Positions 23,809 to 36,546 of a DNA stretch of 59,303 nt are shown here, piece by piece. A model generated the notes under the pieces. It worked only from the letters and a program-made list of their open reading frames with translations. It was not told the origin of the DNA and searched no databases. The DNA comes from Diplocarpon mali (Eukaryota > Ascomycota > Leotiomycetes > Helotiales > Drepanopezizaceae): contig JAENRP010000278.1 of the NCBI GenBank assembly GCA_024741835.1, positions 1-59,303 of the forward strand, written 5' to 3'. Each line of letters begins with the position of its first letter. The stretch's first letter is position 1. The position numbers and the translations under genes were made by a program.

Positions 23809-26182
23809 ATGGTCCAGCCTTCAACACCAGCAGCTGTCGGGGGTTCCATTTTCGGGGCTTCTAGTAGTCAAGCAATTGGCGGAAATGTTCTGACTCCCGG
23901 ATCTGCCACCTCCTCGAACAACACCTTCCTGATGCCTAACTCGCCCGTCAAGGGCCGCTTGAGCATGGATGGGTACCGCCCGAAAGTCACCAGGACCCTG
24001 GGCCAGAGACCGGCCTGTCTAGTTAACGCGTCAGTGACTTACTGTGGCAACAACCAGATCTACGCATTCGGCGGCTTCGACCAATATACCGATGAAGTCT
24101 ACAACCATGTTTTGAAGCTGGATATGGTCAGCCATCAGTGGAGCTTAGTGGATAACTATGGAGATATTCCTGGAGTTCGCATGGGCAAGTAGCCCTAGAT
24201 ATTCACTGTTATCGTCATTAACCCCTTACAGGACACACTGCGACCCTTTTCCAAGGTGACAAGCTTTTAATCTTTGGCGGAGAGAACGAGCATCGTACAT
24301 ACCTTTCGGACCTCATTATCTTCGACCTCAAGACCGCCCACTGGACACAACCTGCTGTCAATGGTCCGATCCCGAAAGGCAGAGCAAGACATGCTGCTGT
24401 GTTGCATGATGACAAGCTTTTTATTATCGGCGGGATCACAGGGCATAATAACTATGTTCTCGACGACATATGTTACCTCGACCTGAAAACCTTCACATGG
24501 TCCCGAGCATGGAAGTTTGTTGGTAGATTCGACCACTCGGCATATCTCTGGGGAGACCGAGTCTGGGTATTTGGCGGCCTAAGCGAGGATATGGATAAAG
24601 TCGGTGACATCTGGTGGCTGGACCTAAAAGGCAGTCCGGCGTTCGACTCTCCACCACCATATGGCTCTATAGATCGCAATTCGTCTCTCGGACGCATGTC
24701 CGGATCTTCCCGACAGGCATTCGCCATGGCCCCGCCTCCAGTTGTTGGCAGCTCTGGATATGCTGCAAACTCTAGCAGTGCCCAGGTGAACCCTCCATCT
24801 TTCCAGCTTACCGCCTCTCCACCCGTCGCTCCTGGTACCATCTCGGCCTTGAAATTTGTTTCTGGTCCCAATATACCCTCTCAAGGCTCGGGTATGCACT
24901 TTCATGTCTATACTTCAGGCACCCTTCTTGATTTCGTTACTCCAGCTGCTACCATCACTCCTCAGGAGTGTTCCTTGTCATCTCTAGAGCTCGATACTCT
25001 ACGATGGCAGAAGCTGGCAGAAGGTCGTGACATCTTCCGGCCTGGTTACAGGTGGCATTATTGCACCATGAACGAGGATGGTACGAAGGCCTGGCTTCTA
25101 GGTTGCCCAACGGATCCGACAGCAACAGATCTAGGACCAGGTGGATTCGAGGAGTATTTGAGGTAAGCCCAATCGATTTCTTCCTGAACCTGCTAACGAA
25201 TCCAGTGACATCATGGAAATTGATCTCCGGCGGTATGGTATTATCGGCAACAACCTCACTCCCGAGCCCCGTGCGGATAGAGATATGACCCCTTCTGCAG
25301 AACGAACCATAATTGCCCCGTCAAAGGGCCTTGGCGCGGATCTCGCAAAGCTGTTCAACCAGTCCCCTGAGAGTGGAAGCGGGACCGACTTTACGATTAC
25401 AGCGTTGAAGGACGGGGAATGGGATGAGGACGACATGATGAGTTCAAGCATAATGCGCAATGATCAAGACCAACAAACATGGCTTGATCCCAATGCTACC
25501 ACATCGCCACCCATCTACGTCCACAAGCTGATTCTCCAAGCTCGTTGGCCCCACTTCGCTCGTCTATATAATGCTCAAATGGCCGAATTTCATACGAAGA
25601 AGATGCACATCCCAGAACCATACACGGTAGTGAAAGCATTTTTGTACTACCTCTACACTGATAGCATACAACCTGAAGACTGCGGCGAGCTCAGCGACGT
25701 CGCAGGCCTCCTAGTTATGTCCAACATCTATAATATCCCACACCTGCGCCTCCTCTGCGTCAACCGGCTCTCCAAAGAACTTGACGTCGATCACGCTTGC
25801 ATAATCTGGCACTGCGCCGGCATTGCTAACGAAGAATGGCTGCGCAAACGCGCCTCTAACTTCTGCCTCGTGCACTGGGGCCGCGTTGTTCGGACACAAG
25901 GCTTCGCCAGATTACCCCGCCAATCAATCGTGGATCTCAGCCAAGAAACCGACATTGAGGCCCGCGTCGTAGGAGGTGAGGAACTTTTATTCGATCTTGA
26001 TCTTTCTTATACACATTTATCCTAACAAATACTTTGTAGGCGATGAACTCGAAGCCGTTGGTGGTCTCGGCGGGGGACGTTTCGGATTCGGTGGCGTGGC
26101 AAGGAAGGCGAGTGTGAGCAGCAACCACACACAGCAGCTTGGGTCTGATGTTGACGAGAATGAGGAGATGGAGCTGTCGTGA
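23809..26182 (+). CDS. Kelch-repeat / BTB domain protein (Ral2-like)
   Basis: Four exons (23809-24184, 24232-25162, 25206-25975, 26040-26182) encode 739 residues. The N-terminal half has at least four Kelch blades, each with the double-glycine signature: IYAFGGF, LLIFGGE, LFIIGGI and VWVFGGL, at about 75-290. A linker rich in Ser/Pro follows. A BTB/POZ domain starts near residue 540 (IYVHKLILQARWPHFARLY) with a BACK-like helical tail, and a Gly-rich, acidic C-terminus ends the protein. The order Kelch then BTB is that of the fission yeast Ras-pathway protein Ral2 and of Mds3/Pmd1-type regulators; the length fits the former better. Intron 1 uses a GC-AG pair (donor GCAAGT at 24185), and only that splice keeps the second Kelch blade (RMGHTATLFQGDKLLIFGG) in frame. 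Confidence 0.85.
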
Positions 26183-29100
26183 CATGGGTATCTGGCGTTC
26201 TGGTATGGCGTTCTGCCTCTGAATTTTACATGTTCCCGAGATCTTTCTTTTTTGGGGGNNNNNNNNNNNNNNATGATTATTGATTTAATGAGCGATTTGA
26301 TACGAGTGATGACTGGGGTAGAAAGGAAGGGAAGGTTGCATTGCATTGTCTAGGCGTTCATGAATCCGGGATACAAGATATAAATCAAATTCGCTTCTTC
26401 GGTTTTCTTGAGAGAGGAGGATGGGGGTGCATAAGAAAGATAGATAGATTAGTGATAATAGTAGTGGATCGGGAGCATATAGTTACCATCTTGCTTGGCC
26501 AATTGTGACTCCCTCTATTGAAGAAGATTCCTCTGCACCTGCCACGATATATATCTTCTCTACGTTTGCTGTCGTTTGTTTGTTCTTCTCTCCCCAGGTT
26601 GTGCCCCCAGGTTTCCCCGTTTTTGGCTCCATTCTATAGCTATAGGCCTTAAACGTTTTAAACTAGACAAGATCTCACTGGAGCGACTATTTATTCCTGA
26701 ATAATCTTCTTTAAAACAAGCATAACAACGAATTTAGGCTACATGTAATGTGTTGCAATGCTAGGTTCTTTCCCCCTTAGCTTTTGTTAGTCATTCTAAT
26801 TCTATCCTTTGATGTTGTTCATGATAAGTGGAGTTTAGCGATAGGTAAATATATCAAGATATATGATAATTTGTAATTAATTTCTATCAGAGTAGGAATT
26901 GTTGTCAAGATGCTAGCTTTGATGTTATTGGTTTTAGTCGTATGTTAAGGGTTTGTCAGAGGGAATTTGGGGCGGGGTTTAGCTGCGGCCTGAAATTGCG
27001 GAGTTGGAAATTCAGGATATGCTTATAATTAAGGTTGGAATATATAACTAGTCACACAGACCGCTACTGTTGATCATGCGTTGATATAAATACCTTTTGA
27101 TGTGTTCTTTGCATCATTCGTGCTAAGGAGGGGATATGTGAGTCTTATATAGGTACCTTCTCATAGCAGGCTTCCCGCCTTCTGCTATGCGGTTATTCAA
27201 TATCTCCCGGTCTCCTTTTCACTCGAAACTAGTCATGTTATTTCATCATTACCACATTTCTATACCTTCATCTGTCAATCAGAAAATTATGATTGCCATT
27301 TTCATCGAAAACTTTTGGTGTTACATATATATGAATATGAAGAAACGGCAATATCTTCTGTAAGCAAATGAGAGGTAGTATCCAGGACAGTATCCAACAG
27401 CCGTGAGAACTGCTCGCTCATCGTTCTTTTTACTCGAGAATGAAATGAAAGGTAAAACAAAGCAGTTCTCCAGGCGCAGACACCATGCCAACAAGTAAGC
27501 AGCAGGGAGTCTCGCTCAGTGATAAGTTTTTATTCCGAAAAGTATTCTTGGATAATTCCCATGACTTTTACTCAAAGAATAGATCTTCCAGCAGAGCATA
27601 TCCTCACGTGTGTAAAAGATACGAGGTTTCGATAGAGTATACCACGTCTTGGCCACATACACTTGCTTGTATCTGCTGTAAATGCTATACTCCAGCAGCC
27701 GAGAATGCAGTTGTACAGTGATCCGTTTCAATTGTTAGCAAACGCGAAACCTCATACCAATTTTTTTAAACGAAAAATATTGAAGTGTTCTCAGATACTT
27801 TTTCAATCGTTCATTGTCAATTTACATTGGTTAGAAGCTATTATAACAGTTATATAAATGTTTATATAAATTGCTCTTCACCACTTATACATATCAAAGT
27901 GAATTTTAAAGGAGAGAGCGACTCAACACCTGTATATGGTGTCTCCAACGAATCTGTAGACTTTCACAGAGTCTGAAGAGCCAAGATGAAATCCTTTCGA
28001 TATCGAAATATCAAACTAGAAGTTGAACAAAGCTAGCACTTTCAGGAACTTCAGAAACGTCAGAAACTTCAGAATGAAAATTTTAATACATGCTTTATAA
28101 TATACCCTCTATTTTCGACCTTGAATCATACACTCTAAGGGAATGAATGTTAAATAAGGTATAAGTTAGACTCTAATCTAATGAATTAGGGTCTCTCATA
28201 TATATAATAGGATGTAAGTAGAAAAAGAGCTTTTGTATTAGTTACTCTCTTTACCTAATACGACTATAGTGTTTTCCACTATTGCTGTATATCTTAGAAC
28301 TAATATAGCAGATTAAAAAAGGATCAAAATTAGCTAATCATATGCTAACATTACTAGATTTTTACAAGTAAGAGAAATAGTTATTTTAGTAAATGTAATG
28401 ATTTCTTCTTCAATGTTTGGTTACACGTAATCCATCTCCATAATCTTCAGAAGAGAAACAGAGCAGTTCAGTTAATATACTCAATCTGAGTTCCATATGT
28501 ATCGTTACGAAGCAGAGGCTGCTAAGATTCGCAGTGGTCTACTATGCCGTCTACAACCAGATATAGATAAACATATCCTGGTCTGGCATTGCTCATTATG
28601 GGCAAAAAGGAAGGTTTGTATGATCTAACTATGAATTCTATGACAGAATTCTCTAGAAAAGAAAAATGATTAGTATGAGCAACCCATGCTTGTCACTTGG
28701 ACGACTTAAAACTCTCACATTTTTTGTGTTCTTACACTACTACCAAAAGCTGATTGCTGGCATATATACCCCATAGTTAGTCCAGTCGCGAGTTTTCTTG
28801 TTTAGTAGTAGAAGCAGCTACTTGCATCATTTGCATTGCATTTTCAGTTCCACAAACTCTTAGCTAACATATATCTTCTACCAACGATCCCAAATATCAG
28901 TTTCAGGTTTATGATAGTATAACAAGCCCAACTGCGAAACAGTATGCCAGAACTGCGCAGCTTAGAACAATAGTAGTGACTCCAGCCCCCTTTTAAAAAC
29001 AATATATCATTTCTTCGACAATCCTCTGAAGGCTAGACTTTTGTATTTGTAATTTCGAACTCAATGAGCTACCTAGTCTCCCAGGACTTGATGAGGATAA

Positions 29101-30006
29101 GACCTAGGTAAAGATGAGATAGCAACCATGACTTCAACGGAGTTAACGAAATCTGAACATTAGGTATGGACAGAACTAGATATAAGGTATTAAATTTTAT
29201 GAGACGATGCTATTAAAAACGATGAATTAAGGCGTGAGTCGCTTTTGTGTAAAATAATAGATAAACACGATGATACTGCCAGACATCTAGCCTTGATATA
29301 CAGAATCAAATAACATAGGCAACAAACAAAGTATTACCAGGCCAGAGTGATAAAATTTGATCAGAACCCTTAAATCAGAGGGGAAACACCGTAAGAAGAA
29401 TGATTGCTAGCAGAAAAGCCTACTTCGAAGCGGCACTTGTGGTTTCTGGTTTAAGACGGGTTTATCTTGATTCTTTGTGGTAACTGACTTAGAGCACCTA
29501 AAGTGACATTGTCACACTCATCAGCGTATATTTTGATTTACAATTTGCAGACATTATATTACACTGACAAAGGCTGCTCCCCGTTTCAGCCCATAAGATC
29601 TGCAACAGGGCGTGGTGTTGCGGAAACATGAAAAGTTTGGAATGTTGATTACGTAACCGAATCAGTCATATAAGCTAAACTAGAAACCACCATGCAACTC
29701 ACAGCAATTCTTTGTAAAAACATCTCTTGCCATTTATCTCACATCAAGATTGCTGCAGAGCTTCCGGATACCAAGCGTGAAAGCGACATTCGTGTCTGAA
29801 AAGCGTGGTGGGACGGAGTAGTTCCTGAGGCATCTGAGGTAACTCGATCAAACGCGCAGGCAACGTAGCCGAAGAAACGTCATGATCGGAGGAGGGCCAG
29901 AGAAAGATGGTTTCGTGGATATATCGGATAATAGAGGTATGAAAAACTACCAGTCTTTTAAAAGGAAACAAACTTGCTTGAGCTGCCTCACTGACATCAA
30001 TTTCAG
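26183..30006. other. AT-rich gene desert
   Basis: About 3.8 kb without a supportable gene. It starts with the Kelch/BTB 3' region and an assembly gap. It is AT-rich from about 26640, with frequent TA steps and short ORFs only. One 43-codon frame at 28497-28628 (MYRYEAEAAKIRSGLLCRL...) looks protein-like but is isolated; I take it as a fragment or chance. The composition is compatible with old, mutated repeats. Confidence 0.5.
26259..26272. other. Assembly gap (14 N)
   Basis: A run of 14 N follows TTTGGGGG, 76 bp after the Kelch/BTB stop codon. It probably marks an unresolved homopolymer or short repeat. No gene is affected. Confidence 0.98.
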
Positions 30007-30946
30007 AACGAGTCCTGGCCCGTAAGCAAGGACCAAAATATATCTTCTCATTGTAAGTACATTGGCGAGCAGCGTTGCCAGGGCTGGGATAATATAAAGA
30101 CCACCCTTAGCTCCGCTTGATAGGAGATTGGGTAATCAATGAATAGTGGCGATTCGTACACGTCGACATGCTTCGACATCAATGGACCTCAACCCAGCGC
30201 TTGCAATCCTATGGGAAACAATAATCTAGGAAACGGCCTGACAAGTGCCCAAGGCCCGGTCTGGATCCAATTCCTGACAACTAAGTACAACACCAGCCCT
30301 GTGCAGACCTACAACTTTGCCGTTGGCGGGGCTTCGATACCTGACAACTACACTTACCAAGTGGAGCATCTGTACCAGCCTAAATACAGCACCAACAGGT
30401 TCTGGAAAGGGTCCGATACGCTATTCACATCGTGGGTGGGCATCAACGATGTCAGCGATGCGTGGATCCGCAAGGACTCCGACGAGCTCCTCGCTCGCCT
30501 GGACAAGTATAGCGCCCTGCTGGAGCAGATGTGGAGCACGGGGGTCCGGAACTTCTTCATAGTCAACAACCCGCCACTGGAGAGGAGCCCCTTCATCGCC
30601 GGGTTTGACAAAGAGTCTGTAGCGCTGTACAAGAAGGACATTCAGATATACAACGAGAACCTGAGCAAGCACGTTTCTGCATTCCAAGACAGACATCCCG
30701 ACGTGAGTATGATCTTTGACTACGAAGAAGCGATCTGACATAACACAGGGATCGATCGCACTATATGACGTCCATGCCTTGTTCACGAAGGTCATAGATG
30801 ACCCGAAGAAATACGGGTTCACTGATAGCACGTCGATGGATTCGGACGGGTCGTTGTGGTCTGGAAACTTCCATATACTCACGGGGTTTGACGACTTCAT
30901 CGCAAAGGATATGGCAAAGACGATCGCCGAGTTCAACTTTGCGTAA
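30007..30946 (+). CDS. SGNH/GDSL esterase (CE16-like), N-terminus unresolved
   Basis: Three linked exons (30007-30052, 30147-30702, 30749-30946) give about 265 residues. The first splice rebuilds KYIFSF-GDSYTST, the block I motif of SGNH hydrolases with the nucleophilic Ser. Block II Gly (NFAVGGAS) and block III Asn (VGINDV) follow. The last block normally reads D-x-x-H, but here it is WSGNFH: the His is present and Gly stands at the Asp position. Relatives are secreted carbohydrate esterases or lipases. No signal peptide exon could be placed. The ATG at 30139 lies inside the first intron and follows an in-frame stop, so it is not the start. An ATG at 29692 (MQLTAIL) might belong to a first exon, but I cannot connect it. 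The gene may be intact with an unusual active site, or decaying. Confidence 0.65.
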
Positions 30947-33885
30947 TGTTTGGCGAGGTGACGGAATTAAATTAATCAAGCTTTGGCGGCGGAGGCGTGA
31001 GGTCAAGTCAGGCTGAGGCATTATCAGAAGGCCCAGATTAAAGAATAAACTGAATATAAAGCTACCTTTCAAGTAAGGGCACCTCAATTGATTTTAGCCG
31101 TCCCAACGAGAAAGATTCCTAGATCTCAAAGGACTTCTCGGAAACACGCTCTTTAGCCATGAGAATCGACAAGAATAGTTCCATATATCGTTCGTAACAT
31201 TTCCATTGTTATGAAAAGGAAAAATACTTCATTTGACGGTGATTGTGTGTACTGAGGTATGCACTTATACTCGTTCAAAGGTCAACAGAGGTCAAAATAA
31301 TGTATCTGAATGTTGATCTAAATTCAAACATAGAAAAACGATAGTGAGAAAAGCTTTCGTACTGGCACCGATGTTTTATACGCAAGGATAGATTTTTTAA
31401 AATTTGACCAACGCAAACGCCGCTTTGTATTGCTTATTAGCTAAAATTTACCGACTGTGTGAATCGAGGAGTAGAGACTTACATTTCGAGGCGCGATACC
31501 CCGCCATAAGTTACATACGCCACAGCTCAATCAGCAGGTATTATCACTCCATCCTGGCTAAGGAGTTCTTGTAGTGAAGTGTCTTGCTCGGGTGGAAAAC
31601 TTACGTGGAAAAACTTAGTACATATTCGGCAGCCTCGCCGGACGACTCTCCTTACTTTAGACCAGCCCCGATCCTTGAGTTGGGGTCTACTTTTGTCTGA
31701 GGTGGTTGTGCTGTAGCCGCAAGTATCTCGTCTCTTCTGAGGCTATCTGTATCTGCCTTGCTCCGGCATCTTCCTGAGATCGACCTGCTGTCAAGCAATG
31801 AGCGACTGGCTCAGGCCGGATCCGACCGGAGCGCCAGGCACACGGTGTCTGTTCTGCGCTCTCTTGGACGGTATTCACCAAATATCGTTCGAAGCATGTG
31901 TTAGCCACGATCATAGCTTATAGCACTGTCAAAAAGCGTTCGTGTTCCGCTGGAAAGTGCCCGCTCTCTCGCTTTACTTGGAGAACGAGTGCCTCGTGGA
32001 AAGTTGACGAGGCCCACCACGCCCGGGCTTTGTTGGTATGTTATGGGTGGCCGGTCTGGATGGAGAGATTCATGTGGAATGGTGGTAGACACGGTGAACT
32101 GTGCTCAGAGTACGCAGGGGGCGAGCCGCTAGATGTGTTGAGGATGGATGCGCCACCGTGATCCGAAGGGTAAAGAGAACCAGGTAGCTTTCCTAGGATT
32201 CTTTGCTGTCAATTAGATCTCCCATTATTTGTGACCCGGCTAGAAAAGCTTACATCTATTGGATTTATAGCCATTTAAGCGTAAATCGATTCATGCTGGC
32301 GTCCGGAGAATATTTCAAGACAGGCAAAGCTACCCAAGCTCCCTCCAGTCAAGGGAAAATTTTTGGTCAATTGATGAATGGAAAAATCTTGATCTCTCTA
32401 GCTGTTCTCTGTTACCAATGAGACCCGTTATCAAGGGGATTGTTCCTTAATATGAAAATATTTCTAGTTACCTTCGTCTCTGAGAGAGGCCTCCTTTGTG
32501 ACATCGACATCATAGACTAGTATCAAGGCATTAGATTCGATAGTATTGCCGGAGATGATAATTTCAAACCAGATAAGAATGGAGGGGCGAAGGAAATGCC
32601 CGAATAACTTGCTTTCTCCGGACTCGATACTTTTGTCACACTCTTCTCCGGTGAACTATTTTATCATTCATCCAATTTTTGCTTCGTGGATAATTTTACT
32701 CGTCTATTAAGCTGCACTTGACTGAGGTTTGTTCTTTGATATCTTTTTTCGTGTGGAAGGTACCCGATAAAGCAGACTAGTGATACGTGCTTCAATGACC
32801 ACTCTTTGTTTTTGATTCTGTTTAATTTACATGAGTACGGACTTGTATTCTAGGGCTCCAGTAGCGCCACTGGTAGTTTGAAGAAGACTCATTGTTTTGA
32901 GGATGTCGTCAATCCTGTTTATGCAAGGTAGCTTCCCGGATGTGACGAACTATGCTATTGACAGAATCTTAAGGTATAGATCCTGAGTTCTATGGAGCTG
33001 CAGGAGTAATATACAAGGTACGATTACATAAGCCCAATCCTTGTATATTCTAACAGCTATGTAAGGATGTCAAGTCCAGCCCTCGCTTAGCAGTCGCGAC
33101 ATCTCATGGCTTCAAAAGCCTCAGCACGCTGCGGCTCATGCGTCCTCAACTATTGCTTCATAATGAGTTTCACATACCCAGAATTGATACGATAGAATAG
33201 CTTCGGAATATTAAAAGTTCGCTAACGCCCAGCAATATCGAACTATAGCGAATAGTTCCACGGGCTATCACCAGTATTTGGACTCTCTCGTCTGTATGAA
33301 ATTGAATTTACATATATGGAAATTCTATAAGAATGCTTTTCATAAGCAAGAATTATGCTCAGGGTCTTGATTCGGGGCTTTGAACCCGTTGATGGAATCT
33401 ACGATGTGCCTATAATCGTGTGGACTCGAGAGATGAGAAATGAACCGATAGAGTGTTCAATACTCTAACTTCCAGTATCAGAATCATCTTTGAGGTCTAC
33501 AGCACCAAATGATAGATCTCCGTGCGACCTGTCTTTTCTTTCTTCTAAAAAAGAACGAAAAAACACTTGAGCCTAATAGCCCGTATATCAGAAGCGATCG
33601 TAAACCGGAAAGTAAGTTGATTCTTTCACGTTCAAATTCAAATACTTCAGATGTCCTGCGGCATACCAAATCTTCATGAAGAGCATGAAACACAAATCCT
33701 AATAATGTTGAAGTCTCCTGTTCCTACAGGGCTATGTACAGAGGGATCACATGTCACAGCTAGTCACGTGCTGGTACTACCATCTTGCTGAATAATTCGG
33801 AGCTGTAGTGTCCAACAACCATGAACCTCAATCTATTTTCCTTGGATCGCGATTCTCTAAAATCAACAACAAATTGACCACCGAG
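30947..33885. other. Intergenic, repeat-relic-bearing region
   Basis: No gene supported. It holds an LTR-like relic at 32953-33055. Scattered ORFs of 60-90 codons (for example 31687-32161 on both strands) show no domain. A branch-point- and acceptor-like sequence near the right end belongs to the HET gene. Confidence 0.5.
32953..33055 (-). mobile_element. Diverged solo LTR (copia-type)
   Basis: A 103-bp segment begins TGCTATTGACAGAATC and ends CCTTGTATATTCTAACA. It shares ordered blocks with the 140-bp LTR at 58846-58985: TGACAGAATC, AAGGTATAGAT, AGTTCTA, GAGCTG, ATATACAAGGTA and CCTTGTATATT-CTAACA. It is shorter, mainly through loss in the middle. TG/CA ends are present, but I cannot find a clean target-site duplication; CTATG occurs close to each end. 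I read it as an old solo LTR of the same family. The strand follows the orientation inferred for the right-hand copy. Confidence 0.5.
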
Positions 33886-36546
33886 ATGGAGAAGATACCA
33901 GCTGCAAACATTTCTCCAGGAGGTACAGCGAAATAAGTACTAACCTGGGTAGAGAACGCTGCAGTTTCTTACCCCTTCATCAAATTGCTGGAATTTCTGG
34001 ACACCATGGCTCCTAGCTCTAACATCAGGGATTTCTTCAACGCGGTCTTGGAGATGTTCGAGATCTCTTTCTTCGATGGTCGCGGCCTTGTGTTCATCTT
34101 GCAAGGGTTGATTTTCCTGCTCATCGACCCGTACTTCAGCGAAACCGTACGCGTGGCGATATCACTCTTGGTCGTCGCTGACTCAGTGAATAAACAATCC
34201 AACCTGGGTCTGATTTTCTTTTCGATGCTGGGGATATTTTACCTCGAGGTGGATATCTTTAGACGGCCCGGAGGCCTCCTTCTTGCGTTGGGCCAGTCAT
34301 GGACTCAGCTTAAAATTCTCCCTTCTGTCTGGGCCTGCGCGCGAAACACTGAGCCCGACTCTTACATATATGGACAATTGCTGATGGGGCTACTTCCGCT
34401 TGCAGCTTTCTGCTGTACGATATTGTTCTTCAACTACATCGCTGCAATCACCTATGTATTATGGGTATGTATGACCACTCCACTCTTATGGTTCATCGTC
34501 GCAGTGACCATCTGTTTGGTCAAGGTTTGGCAAGAAATTCTGAGAGAAGATATGAGAACTCTTAGGAGACTCCAAGTCCTTGGTAGAGCTCAAAAGTTGC
34601 TAGTTCTAGGTGCAGTTGAAGCGTTTCGATTTTGCATGTTACCCTATCATTATCTATGTCGGCTCGAGTATTACATCAACGCGAACAATCATAATAAGGG
34701 TCTGAAAAAACGACAAATTTACAAGTATTCGAAACTAAATACTGGTCAAATCAGGCTACTCACAGTGCTAAGGAGGACTCCATTCTCAAAGCTCCAGTGC
34801 CAATTAAGCCACGTTCTACTGTCCGAAGCTCCGCCCTACGAGGCTATCTCCTACTGCTGGGGCACTGATCTTCCAACAAATGTTATTTCAGTGGATGGGA
34901 AGAGCATGTTGGTTCTTGATGCAGTATATGAGGTGCTTCGCTATCGATACTCCTTTCGTCACTGCAGACTTCTCTGGATAGACTCGGTATGCATCAACCA
35001 GAAAGACAACGCCGAGAAAGAGGAGCAGATTCGGCTGATGAGAATTGTGTTTTCAAGAGCTGTTTGCGTGATGGCCTGGCTCGGTGACGTGGAGTGTGCG
35101 TGGATCGCACGGAGCTTCATCATCTCCCTTGGGGCAAAGGTATATTTTTTTGGCCAAACCACCCAAGATCTACTTCAAGAATTCGAAGGCTCTAAAGACA
35201 TAGGTTGGAAGTACTTAGCGATCCTCCTCTCCAACCCATGGTTCACGCGAAGTTGGATGCTTCAAGAGGTAGCCCTTGCTGAACACGTCCAGCTTGTTTT
35301 CGGTGGCTTAACCCTCGAATGGAAGCATTTTGAAAAGGCCCTACCCATCATCGGCGACCCATTGCTCGGTCGGTTCTTGGGATCTTCGGATGCTGAACAT
35401 CCGGTCCTAGGGCCGTTATTGGGTGCGCACAACGCAATTGTCATGTCCGCTCACCGGGCCTTGGTGGCGAACGGCGCCAATATCACGCTGAACGAAACCT
35501 TGCACCTTTCACTCGCTTTTCAAGCCACTAAAGGCCATGACAAGATATATTCTGTTCTGGGCCTTGTGAATGACGGGAGTATCGAGAGAATCAAGCCTGA
35601 TTATGGGAAATCTGTAGAAAGCGTTTTTACCGAGACCATGCTTTTACAACTCCAGTCCGATGCAGCGTTGGCTTCGCTACATATGGCAGGGACTGGTAAT
35701 CTGTCAAATCTCGAACTTCCGTCCTGGGTTCCAGATTGGACAAACTCAAACATCAAGATCTGGCATGCTGGACATGATTCTACATACAATGCAGGCACAA
35801 AATTTGGACCGCAAGTTTTTATACCTCCGGATGGTAACGCCACAGTGATCCAACTCGGGGGGAATTTGATCGATGAGTTGAAAGAAGTAGGCAGAGTAGG
35901 GCCACTCGGAGGTGAAGAGGCCGGTATGCGAGAAAAAGACTTGGTATCTGGGCATATCTCTCTCCAACTCGAGTGGCTTGTGGAGGGCAAGAGACTCGCG
36001 CACGATTATGCAAGAAATCCTTACTTTGTTCCTGGAGAGCGATATATAAAACAGCCTGTCGAGGAAGCTTTCTGGAGAACACTGATTGCTGACAAAGCAT
36101 CCAGCATTATACCAGCCCCGGCGGAATACGCAGAAGGTTATGCGGCATGGGAGTGGTTCCTGGGAATTGCTCCTGGTTCAGAACCAGGAGCTGTGCCTCC
36201 GTGGCAACAGCTATTGCTCCCAGAAAACGAGCGAGTCATACCCAAGAGAGTGCTCTCCGAGCGGTCGAGTGTGTCCAACACTTACCTGTACCACGTTGGC
36301 GCGGGCTCGCTCGGACGTCGTATAGCAGTGACCAAAGCAGGCCTATTAGCTATTGTGCCTCCTGGCGCTCGAAAAGATGACTCGGTGGTTATTATCTGGG
36401 GGACACAGACGCCTTACCTGCTACGCCCGTGCGAAAAGATGATCGCAGGAGAGCATTGTTGGGAATTGGTGGGGAGTTGCTTTGTGCACGGCCTTATGGA
36501 CGGCCAAGGGGCGACAGGAGATGGCGTTGTCTTCAATTTGGTATGA
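33886..36546 (+). CDS. HET-domain (heterokaryon incompatibility) protein with N-terminal membrane segments
   Basis: A 37-nt first exon (33886-33922, MEKIPAANISPG) and a 42-nt intron with a perfect TACTAAC branch site lead to one long exon (33965-36546); the total is 872 residues. The first 230 residues contain several hydrophobic stretches, including LLLALGQSWTQLKILPSVWA and a long pair from about 150 to 205 (LLMGLLPLAAFCCTILFF..., LWFIVAVTICLVKVW), which suggests membrane anchoring. The HET domain begins at PYEAISYCWG (303-312), continues with LLWIDSVCINQ (about 350) and ends around RSWMLQEVALA (about 442). HET domains are related to TIR-like folds and trigger cell death in non-self recognition. 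The C-terminal half is the usual variable region. The ORF is intact. Confidence 0.9.

Noticed and set aside
30139..30147. ATG at 30139 as start of the GDSL gene
   Set aside because: It follows an in-frame stop and lies inside a GTAAGT...AATAG intron; splicing instead restores FGDSYTST.
33370..33450. tRNA-like GGGTTCAAAGCCC motif on the minus strand
   Set aside because: There is no A-box or cloverleaf around it.
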